Shown piece after piece: positions 1 through 6,143 of a stretch of DNA of 11,196 nucleotides. A program made the position numbers and the translations under genes. Under the pieces are notes generated by a model, which was given only the letters and a program-made list of their open reading frames with translations, had not been told where the DNA came from and made no database searches. Position 1 is the stretch's first letter. Each line of letters starts with the position of its first letter. The stretch comes from Nanobdellota archaeon (lineage in GTDB: Archaea; Nanobdellota; Nanobdellia; Pacearchaeales; GW2011-AR1). The stretch is from positions 1-11,196 of the forward strand of contig JAEWUG010000024.1 of NCBI GenBank assembly GCA_023397215.1, read 5' to 3'.

Positions 1-280
1 CATCCCAATTACTTAAATCATTATCAAAATCAGACCATCTAAACATATGACTCATATTAATAACATTACTTACATCCCAATTACTCAAATTACCATTAAA
101 TCGAGAACCCTCAAACATATGACTCATATCAATAACATTACTTACATCCCAATTACTTAAATCATTATCAAAATTAATAACCCACTGAAACATATGACTC
201 ATATCAATAACATTACTTACATCCCAATTACTCAAATTACCATTAAAATAATTTGCACCAAAAAACATATAACTTAAATT
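1..280 (-). repeat. Tandem 72/75-bp coding repeats of the DUF285 domain
   Basis: On the plus strand the motif catcccaattact recurs at 1, 73, 145 and 220, giving periods of 72, 72 and 75 bp (24, 24 and 25 residues). Units alternate between an FDND ending and an FNGN ending. The copies at 1 and 145 share their first 30 bases exactly, and those at 73 and 220 share 28 bases, so the array appears built from two-unit blocks. The most 5' unit in the gene (about residues 150-170) is degenerate. The array continues off the left edge. Confidence 0.9.
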
Positions 281-730
281 ATTTGTATCTTTCAAATTTA
301 AAGGATCCAAATTATCTAAAAGTTTTAAATTTCTTGCACCACTAAAATAAGAGCCATTATTTCCTAGATTCAAAGAACCCCAATTAAAAATACTAATAAT
401 TTTTAATTGATCTTCTTGATTATTAAATCTCCATCCAGAAATAATACCATCTATCTTAATAATATAAATGCCTTCTTTCTTATAATTATGAATTATTTCA
501 CTTTGATTCCAAAAAGAAATATTATCATAACATCCATCTCCCCAATCAATTGTAAAATTATAATTCCCTCCTTTTTCTAAAGGTAGTTTTAATTGAGTAG
601 AATTACTAACCCCCTCATTTCTAGTGTCCCACATAGATATAAAAGAATTATCTAAACTAAAATAATGATAAGAACAAAAGATTATAATTATAATTATAAT
701 TAAAAAATAAAAAAAATTGGTTTTCTTCAT
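1..730 (-). CDS. DUF285/BspA-type repeat surface protein, partial (3' end beyond left edge)
   Basis: Likely an exported cell-surface protein, perhaps for adhesion or contact with other cells; that role is inferred from the family. The 243 codons visible start at the ATG at 728-730 and stay open to the window edge, with no stop. Residues 1-24 form a signal peptide or anchor: MKK followed by a core containing seven consecutive Ile. Residues 45-100 look like the PKD-like lead-in common in this family, with an IDWGDG motif at 61-66 and a HNY...GIYIIKIDG strand at 81-95. From about residue 148 come 24-25-residue repeats with the core LSNWDVSNVIDMSHMF, which is the DUF285 signature. The start is supported by a TATA-like box centred 27 bp upstream. 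The gene follows proS on the same strand after 38 bp but appears to have its own promoter. The family assignment is confident; the ligand is unknown. Confidence 0.85.
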   Translation of the reverse strand, partial: MKKTNFFYFLIIIIIIIFCSYHYFSLDNSFISMWDTRNEGVSNSTQLKLPLEKGGNYNFTIDWGDGCYDNISFWNQSEIIHNYKKEGIYIIKIDGIISGWRFNNQEDQLKIISIFNWGSLNLGNNGSYFSGARNLKLLDNLDPLNLKDTNNLSYMFFGANYFNGNLSNWDVSNVIDMSHMFQWVINFDNDLSNWDVSNVIDMSHMFEGSRFNGNLSNWDVSNVINMSHMFRWSDFDNDLSNWD

Positions 731-752
731 AAAATGTATTTAAACTTAATTT

Positions 753-761
753 TATTTAAAA
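753..761 (-). promoter_or_regulatory. Probable TATA box of the DUF285 gene
   Basis: The minus strand reads TTTTAAATA here, inside the 38-bp gap after proS. Its centre is about 27 bp from the A of the ATG at 730. That spacing places the predicted transcription start at or next to the start codon, as seen for several other genes in this window. Confidence 0.5.
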
Positions 762-768
762 GTTTTTA

Positions 769-2226
769 TTAATAACTTCTACCAGAATAAACTACAAATT
801 TAGCTAGTTTACCACAAAAAGGACATTTTTTATCATTAAAGGGTTTTTCTATTTTATTACCCAAACATCCTCTGACATCAGCTAATAATTCTTTTTCAAT
901 ATAAGCTGCACAAGATTCACCTTCTGTATCTAAAGAACAAAAATTAAACTTAGCTATTTTTCCTTCATTTAAAACTCTTTTAATATCTAATTTATTCTCA
1001 CATTCAATGATCTTAGAATAAAAAGATTCATCAGCTTTTTGTTTTAATCTTAAGTCATATTCAATACCTAAGTTTTTAATCTCCTCAACAAAACCATCTA
1101 ATTTAATTTTTCTTTTTTCTTTTAAATCTCTTATAAAAACAGTTAATTCATTTGATGTTAATTCTTTTTCTCCAACTTCTATTCTAAAAGGAATTCCTTT
1201 CATTTCCCAATAAAAGAATTTTTCACCAGGACGTTTTTCACTATCATCAATTTTCACATCAACTCCTTCTTGAAATAATTCTTGGCCTAATTTATCTACA
1301 AAAGCTTTAATTTCATCATTCTTTTTCTCGCTATACATAGGAACAATAACAACTTGATAAGGAGAAATAACATAAGGTAAAACTAAACCACTATTATCTC
1401 CATGAACTGAAATTACACTTGCAAGAATTCTTGAAATTGCAGGACCATAACAAGTTTGCCAAACATAATTTTCTTTTTCATTTTCATCAATAAATTTAAT
1501 ATCAAAAGCTTTAGAAAAATGTTGACCTAAAAAATGTGTTGAAGGTTGTTGAATTATCTTCCCATCAGGCATTAAACTATCACTTCCAATAGTATAAACA
1601 GCCCCAGGAAATTTGTCCCATTCAGGTCTTTTCAACGGTAAAAATGGTACACCAAACGTTTGATGCATAACTTTTTCAGTCATCTTAATATCTTCCTGTA
1701 CTTGTTCTTCTGCTCCTTTTTTTGATTTAAAACAATCATGAGCTTCAATCCACCAAAATTCTCTACCTCTAATTAATGGCCGAGTAGCCTTTGTTTCATA
1801 TCTAAATACACTTCCTCTTTGATACAATTTATAAGGTAAATCTCTATAACTTCTAATCCATTTATTATACATCTCATAAAATTCTGTTTCCCCTGTTGGA
1901 CGAAGTGCTACTCTATCTTCTCCTTGTTTTAATTCTAACCAAAAAACATCTGGAGAAAAACCTTTAACATGACCTGCTTCTTTTTTAAAATTCTCTTCAG
2001 GTATAACCATTGGAAAAAAACTTGGTTCATGACCTTTTTTTTGTAATTCTAATTCATAAAGTTTATACATCTTCTCTATAATTCTAGCACCCCATGGTCG
2101 AATTACCACAAATCCCTTAACACCATAACGAATATCACTAATTTCAGTTCTTTGTAAAATTTCAGAATACCACTCAGAAAAATTTTTTTCTTTATCAATA
2201 TCAAACATTACTTTCTTTTTAGTCAT
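769..2226 (-). CDS. proS: Prolyl-tRNA synthetase, archaeal/eukaryotic type
   Basis: This class II synthetase charges tRNA-Pro with proline, using ATP, in the cytoplasm. The 485-residue length is typical of the archaeal type, which lacks the bacterial editing insertion. Catalytic-core motifs are RPTGETE at 109-115, motif 2 as FRYETKATRP at 141-150 with RGREF at 153-157, a THFLGQHFSK segment at 230-239, and a motif 3 region with SR at 265-266 and HGDNSGLVLP at 275-284. The anticodon-binding domain covers about 288-385. The C-terminal zinc domain has Cys430, Cys439, Cys468 and Cys471, and the protein ends GRSY, with the terminal Tyr usual for this family. A TATA box centred about 25 bp upstream supports the first ATG, giving a leaderless message. 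The tRNA-Arg gene lies 46 bp upstream. Confidence 0.97.
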   Translation of the reverse strand: MTKKKVMFDIDKEKNFSEWYSEILQRTEISDIRYGVKGFVVIRPWGARIIEKMYKLYELELQKKGHEPSFFPMVIPEENFKKEAGHVKGFSPDVFWLELKQGEDRVALRPTGETEFYEMYNKWIRSYRDLPYKLYQRGSVFRYETKATRPLIRGREFWWIEAHDCFKSKKGAEEQVQEDIKMTEKVMHQTFGVPFLPLKRPEWDKFPGAVYTIGSDSLMPDGKIIQQPSTHFLGQHFSKAFDIKFIDENEKENYVWQTCYGPAISRILASVISVHGDNSGLVLPYVISPYQVVIVPMYSEKKNDEIKAFVDKLGQELFQEGVDVKIDDSEKRPGEKFFYWEMKGIPFRIEVGEKELTSNELTVFIRDLKEKRKIKLDGFVEEIKNLGIEYDLRLKQKADESFYSKIIECENKLDIKRVLNEGKIAKFNFCSLDTEGESCAAYIEKELLADVRGCLGNKIEKPFNDKKCPFCGKLAKFVVYSGRSY

Positions 2227-2247
2227 AAAAAAACAAACAAAAAATAC

Positions 2248-2255
2248 TTTATAAA
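2248..2255 (-). promoter_or_regulatory. TATA box of proS
   Basis: A perfect TTTATAAA lies between the tRNA gene and proS, centred about 25 bp upstream of the proS ATG (A at 2226). Archaeal transcription normally starts about 25-27 bp downstream of the TATA centre, so this predicts a leaderless proS mRNA. Confidence 0.75.
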
Positions 2256-2272
2256 TATTAGTTTAACAATTA

Positions 2273-2344
2273 CGGGCTCGGGAAGACTCGAACTCCCATC
2301 AACAGGGCCGAAACCTGGTATTCTATCCCTTAAACTACGAGCCC
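2273..2344 (-). tRNA. tRNA-Arg (anticodon UCG)
   Basis: The 72-nt cloverleaf runs 2344 to 2273. It has a 7-bp acceptor (GGGCTCG with CGAGCCC), a T-arm GGGAG/CTTCC closing the loop TTCGAGT, and a D-arm GTTT/GAAT with an 8-nt loop containing GGG. The anticodon loop is TTTCGGC, so the anticodon is UCG, reading Arg CGA and, by wobble, other CGN codons. The discriminator is G. CCA is not encoded and would be added after transcription. The anticodon stem has four good pairs plus a C27-U43 mismatch, and the variable loop is only 4 nt. I see no intron. Reading the anticodon as Glu UUC or Pro CGG would break the anticodon stem, so Arg is the best reading. Confidence 0.9.
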
Positions 2345-2369
2345 ATACAATAAAATTAAATAAAAAGAA

Positions 2370-2377
2370 TTTATAAA
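2370..2377 (-). promoter_or_regulatory. TATA box of the tRNA-Arg gene
   Basis: The minus strand reads GTTTTATAAATT around this perfect TTTATAAA. Its centre is about 29 bp from the first base of the mature tRNA, which would leave a 5' leader of only a few bases for RNase P to remove. It sits immediately before the 3' end of the neighbouring minus-strand gene. Confidence 0.7.
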
Positions 2378-2382
2378 ACTAA

Positions 2383-2814
2383 TCAATTTTTACACTGATC
2401 TAATATAGAATCATATAATTGTCTTGCTTCTTCAAAAGAACATTTAACCTTAATTAAGGAATGAAATTTACTAAAATAATTATGACCTTTCTTAGAAATT
2501 TCTAAATAATAATCTATTGGTGGAAGATGGGCATAATTTGGAAAATGATTCACAGTAGAATCTTTTATTAATTGAGCATTCTCTTCAGTAATTACACCAA
2601 CAGGCTTGATTTCTCCTCCAGGAGTACTACCATAAATTCCATAAAAAGTAGAATCAGGATTACAACCGATAACATAATTTATACCTCTTTGAATAGATGA
2701 AACCTTTTTATTTTTAGTAATAAGACTTTTATCTTTAGGTAGATCATATTTATCTGAAATTCCTTTATCAACTCTATAAACTTCTTTATTAACCTTATAA
2801 GTCAAATCTTCCAT
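2383..2814 (-). CDS. Hypothetical protein, 143 aa
   Basis: I do not recognise the family. With the start at the ATG at 2812-2814 the protein begins MEDLTYKVNK. It has no signal peptide or membrane segment and looks like a soluble mixed alpha/beta protein. Visible landmarks are INYVIGCNPDSTFYGIYGSTPGG at about residues 45-67 in pieces (GCNPDS at 50-55, YGSTPGG at 61-67), a PVGVITEENA stretch at 71-80, and a charged C-terminal helix (FEEARQLYDSILDQ at 127-140). There are only three cysteines, so no evident zinc site. An in-frame ATG six codons upstream (2830-2832) would add MLFILA. It lies only about 10 bp from the TATA box, so it should be outside the transcript, and I reject it. The gene ends 38 bp before the tRNA gene. 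Confidence 0.75.
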   Translation of the reverse strand: MEDLTYKVNKEVYRVDKGISDKYDLPKDKSLITKNKKVSSIQRGINYVIGCNPDSTFYGIYGSTPGGEIKPVGVITEENAQLIKDSTVNHFPNYAHLPPIDYYLEISKKGHNYFSKFHSLIKVKCSFEEARQLYDSILDQCKN

Positions 2815-2838
2815 TGCAAGAATAAACAACACTTAATA

Positions 2839-2846
2839 TTTATAAA
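2839..2846 (-). promoter_or_regulatory. TATA box of the 143-aa gene (decides the start codon)
   Basis: A perfect TTTATAAA lies in the 59-bp gap below the zinc-cluster gene. Its centre is about 28 bp from the ATG at 2814 but only about 10 bp from the ATG at 2832. Only the shorter protein is compatible with initiation from this box. Confidence 0.7.
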
Positions 2847-2873
2847 ATTAACTACTCTAAAAATACATCAAAA

Positions 2874-4265
2874 TTAATCAAAAATATTTTTTAATATTTC
2901 TTTTCTTTTTTCTTCAGCGATACATATCTGACAGACTTTACTATTATCCTTACTAAACCCAAAAAATTTCTCTTGTGTTAATCGATGACATTTACTACAA
3001 GCTCTTAAACAATTTAAACAAAATTCTTCTCCACTAATAAAATCTTTTCTAATATGATCATTACATACATAATTGCCACATTTTAAACATTTTTTAATAC
3101 AATCTCTACACAATTCCCTACCACAAATTTTACATTTTTGAGTTATACATTTATCACAAATAATTTTGTGACACAAATCACACTTACGAATACATTTTTC
3201 ACAGACTAAATGCCCACCAGAACATAAAGTAATTTTATTTAAATTAGAATTACAAGAATCACATTTTAAACCTTCAAAACTCTTTGTTAAAGGATCAAAC
3301 AAAACTTCAACACTTCTTCTTGCAAAATTATTATCTAAAATAAGATTAAAAATAAAAATAGGGTAATAAATAATTGTAGTATTTAATAATTTATTAGTTA
3401 AATTTAAACTAAATCTTTGTTGAGCATCTTTAATACTAAAGTTCATTTCTTTTAAAATTCTATCCTTAGAATCATCATTTGAAAGTTTAATTAAATTTTC
3501 TTTTAATTTAGAACTTTTTGAGATTAAAAGATTCTTTTTTTCACCTTCACTTAATCTTATTTTTAATTCTAATTCTTTAATCTTATCAATTGAATTATTT
3601 AATTCATTACTAAATTCATTTAATTGCACAGTATAATATTTATTTATTCTTTCAATTTCTTTATTTAATTCTAAAGATAATTTTAAACTTAAATCATTTT
3701 TTTTATCTTCAATTAAACTTGATAAAGCAAACTTTGCAGTTTCATAATCTTTTTTTAGATTTTTAGAATCAACATTATTTAAATCTCCTTCAATAACATT
3801 ATACCCACTTAAATCACCATCAACAACAACACCATCATGAACATAAATTTCATTCATTAATTGTTCTCTTTCATTTAAAAAAAGAAATGTTGTCAAAAAA
3901 CTAAATCTTGAAAAAAAATTATTTTTATTTTTTTTTGTTAAATTATTTATTTTACAATTATTAAATGATAAATATTTTTTTATTTCACCAATAGGATCAA
4001 TATCAAAATCTATTCTTAATAATGTTGTTTTTCCAACATTATCTAAAAATTTTTCAATAGATCTTAATAGACTAGAATTTTTATCTACAAAATCACAATT
4101 TTCTTTTTTCTCAATAAAATTAATTCTTAATGGACTTTCTTTAGAAGATAAATCTAAAAAAGATTGGGGAATATCTTCAATAATATAAATCTCATTTTCA
4201 TATTTAATATTACAATTTAACTTACTAAAAAAATTAATAACAAATTCTTTTATTTCATCAACCAT
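2874..4265 (-). CDS. Coiled-coil protein with C-terminal multi-zinc cysteine cluster, likely SNF2 partner
   Basis: Not a family I can name; function is inferred from architecture and neighbours. Residues 1-145 are a mixed N-terminal domain without obvious motifs. Residues about 165-290 are Lys/Glu/Leu-rich and predicted helical coiled coil. Residues about 295-330 are a hydrophobic beta-rich segment ending in FDPLTKSFEGLKC. The remainder, 335-448, holds 22 Cys plus His352 and His404, nearly all in CxxC pairs, enough for about five or six zinc sites. Three near-identical 15-16-residue units (355-400) follow the pattern CxxC-I-x-K-C-xx-C. The tail is helical. The gene lies 45 bp downstream of the SNF2 ATPase on the same strand, so the two are probably made together. 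A RING/B-box-like or nucleic-acid-binding zinc module is possible, but neither is proven. Confidence 0.85.
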   Translation of the reverse strand: MVDEIKEFVINFFSKLNCNIKYENEIYIIEDIPQSFLDLSSKESPLRINFIEKKENCDFVDKNSSLLRSIEKFLDNVGKTTLLRIDFDIDPIGEIKKYLSFNNCKINNLTKKNKNNFFSRFSFLTTFLFLNEREQLMNEIYVHDGVVVDGDLSGYNVIEGDLNNVDSKNLKKDYETAKFALSSLIEDKKNDLSLKLSLELNKEIERINKYYTVQLNEFSNELNNSIDKIKELELKIRLSEGEKKNLLISKSSKLKENLIKLSNDDSKDRILKEMNFSIKDAQQRFSLNLTNKLLNTTIIYYPIFIFNLILDNNFARRSVEVLFDPLTKSFEGLKCDSCNSNLNKITLCSGGHLVCEKCIRKCDLCHKIICDKCITQKCKICGRELCRDCIKKCLKCGNYVCNDHIRKDFISGEEFCLNCLRACSKCHRLTQEKFFGFSKDNSKVCQICIAEEKRKEILKNIFD

Positions 4266-4283
4266 TTCTTAAAAAAATAAACT

Positions 4284-4304
4284 TATATTAAAAAGATTTA
4301 TATT
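4284..4304 (-). promoter_or_regulatory. Possible TATA elements upstream of the zinc-cluster gene
   Basis: Two A/T elements lie in the 45-bp gap after the SNF2 gene: TTATATTA at plus 4284-4291 and ATTTATATT at plus 4296-4304. They are centred roughly 22 and 35 bp from the ATG, neither ideal. The gene may instead be read through from the SNF2 promoter. Confidence 0.25.
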
Positions 4305-4310
4305 CAAGAA

Positions 4311-6098
4311 TTATTTATCTAATAAAGAACTTGTAGCAATTTTACTATTATTATATTCTTTTAACCCTTCTCCAATAATATCAGCAATTTTATTAATATC
4401 TTTACTAAAAAGGTCTAAGTTCCCTTTTGAGTCTATAAAGGCATTCATTATTTTTTCTTCAATTTTATTTCTCCCTAATGTTCTACCCTCAGAATCAAGA
4501 CCTAAATTAAATAAAATTATAGGAAGTTCTCCAATAACTAAACCAACACAACACATTTTATTAATAATTAGATCAACAATACTTTCTTCCATAGTCCCTT
4601 TAGTTGCAAAAGAGTAAACATAAATATCTCTTTTTTGACCTATCCTATCTAATCTACCAATTCTTTGTTCAACACTCATTGGATTCCAAGGTAAATCATA
4701 ATTAATTAAATTCCTACAAAATTGAAAATTTAAACCTTCAGCCCCAGTATCTGTCGAGATTAAAATGTCTACATCTCTACTCTTAAATAAATTAATTCTT
4801 TCTGATTTTTCTTCTCTACTTAAACCACCTATAAATTCAACAATCTTTAAATTAAAAGGCTTTAATCTTTCCACAATATACTTCAATGTTGTAGGATGCC
4901 TAGTATAAATTAAAATTTTTTCATCATCACTTTTACTTCTAATTTCTTTAACTATTTCAAGAAGTTTTTCTATTTTACTATCTTTTTTTAAATCTTTATA
5001 ATCATTAAATATTTCTTGAGCTAAATTTTTTGTGTTTTGATGATATTTCTCATTATCAATAATTCCTTGAAGTGTTTCCATTGCAGATTTAGAAGAACTA
5101 GTAATCTTAGGAAGTAATGAATAAATAACAAGTCTTCCATTAATTTCATGACCATCTATTTTAAAATAATTTTCTTTTAACAAAGAAACAATATTGTCAT
5201 AAATTATTTTTTCTTCTTTTGTTAAATTAACACTAATAATTTTGGGAATTCTTCTTTTATATTCTATACCTGTTTCATCTCTTCTTCTCCGAATCATTAC
5301 TTCATCTAATCTTTTTTTTAATTCACTTGGATTTAATGGATATCTTTTATTACCTTTATGCAAAAATTTAGATCTAAATTCTTTAACTGTCCCCAAATGA
5401 CCTTTTTTTAATAAATGCAACAGATTATACAACTCAAGTAAATCATTTTGAAAAGGTGTTGCAGTTAATAATAAAAATCTTTTTTTTTGTAATCTATCAA
5501 CAAACTTCCACCTAACTGTATTTTTTTCTTTTAATTTGTGAGCTTCATCAACTATAACTAAATCCCAACTAAAATCATGAGCTTTTTTATGTCTAAATTC
5601 TCTTAAATTCTTATCATAAATTTTAACCCTATCAATTGAAGCAATAGCAAAATCATATTTATTCCAATCATTAACAGATTCAATAATATTAAAGTTTAAA
5701 TCAAATTTTTCATACAATTCTTCGACCCATTGGTTTACTAAACTAGGAGGGGTTAAGATTAAACACTTTTTAAAAAAACCTCTAATAATTCCTTCTTTTA
5801 AAACAAAACCCGTTGTAATTGTTTTACCTAAACCAACCTCATCAGCCAGAAGACCTGTTGAGTTCAAATCCTTAATTAAATGCAAAGCTCCTTCTCTTTG
5901 ATGAGGCAAATCATACATTAAATTTCTTTTAACCAAATCATAACTAAGCAAATTATTAATATCATGATCAACTTTTATTTCTTCAGAATACTTTTTTAAT
6001 TCTAAAATTTCAGGGCTATCAAATGAAGAAAGAGAATTAATATTTTCAAATAAAGAAGAATCTTCTTCAAAATTTTCATTAACAATTAAATCAACCAT
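4311..6098 (-). CDS. SNF2-family DNA/RNA-translocating ATPase (helicase superfamily 2, RapA/HepA-like)
   Basis: An ATP-driven translocase that would remodel protein-nucleic acid complexes, as RapA does for stalled RNA polymerase; the actual target is unknown. All core motifs are intact in 595 residues: LPHQREG at 64-70, Walker A DEVGLGKT at 86-93, LTPPSLVNQW at 115-124, DEAH at 184-187, LLTATP at 210-215, IYTR at 397-400, STDTGAEGLNF at 448-458 and QRIGRLDRIGQ at 478-488. The ending IGRLDRIGQ is diagnostic of the SNF2/RapA group. The protein is compact. The C-terminal 90 residues are a short helical tail and there is no accessory zinc domain, unlike many larger relatives. The downstream gene, 45 bp away, may supply that part in trans. 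An A/T box is centred about 28 bp upstream. Confidence 0.93.
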   Translation of the reverse strand: MVDLIVNENFEEDSSLFENINSLSSFDSPEILELKKYSEEIKVDHDINNLLSYDLVKRNLMYDLPHQREGALHLIKDLNSTGLLADEVGLGKTITTGFVLKEGIIRGFFKKCLILTPPSLVNQWVEELYEKFDLNFNIIESVNDWNKYDFAIASIDRVKIYDKNLREFRHKKAHDFSWDLVIVDEAHKLKEKNTVRWKFVDRLQKKRFLLLTATPFQNDLLELYNLLHLLKKGHLGTVKEFRSKFLHKGNKRYPLNPSELKKRLDEVMIRRRRDETGIEYKRRIPKIISVNLTKEEKIIYDNIVSLLKENYFKIDGHEINGRLVIYSLLPKITSSSKSAMETLQGIIDNEKYHQNTKNLAQEIFNDYKDLKKDSKIEKLLEIVKEIRSKSDDEKILIYTRHPTTLKYIVERLKPFNLKIVEFIGGLSREEKSERINLFKSRDVDILISTDTGAEGLNFQFCRNLINYDLPWNPMSVEQRIGRLDRIGQKRDIYVYSFATKGTMEESIVDLIINKMCCVGLVIGELPIILFNLGLDSEGRTLGRNKIEEKIMNAFIDSKGNLDLFSKDINKIADIIGEGLKEYNNSKIATSSLLDK

Positions 6099-6121
6099 AT
6101 ATAAAATAAATATTAAGTCTC

Positions 6122-6130
6122 CTTTAAAAG
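6122..6130 (-). promoter_or_regulatory. Weak candidate TATA box of the SNF2 gene
   Basis: The minus strand reads CTTTTAAAG, centred about 28 bp from the ATG at 6098. It is a poor match to TTTATAAA but at the right spacing. A GGAG at about 6119-6122 is too far from the ATG (about 20 bp) to act as a Shine-Dalgarno site. Confidence 0.3.
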
Positions 6131-6143
6131 AATAATGATAATA

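Noticed and set aside
1..280. Regularly spaced repeats resembling a CRISPR array
   Set aside because: Repeats are 72-75 bp apart with in-frame coding similarity throughout, the intervals are themselves related, and no cas genes are near. They are protein repeats.
4311..6098. SNF2 gene as part of a DISARM or restriction-like defence island
   Set aside because: No methyltransferase, nuclease, phospholipase-D or DUF1998-type partner within the window; neighbours are housekeeping or envelope genes.
6119..6122. GGAG on the minus strand as a ribosome binding site for the SNF2 gene
   Set aside because: About 20 bp from the ATG, too far, and no other gene here shows a Shine-Dalgarno sequence.
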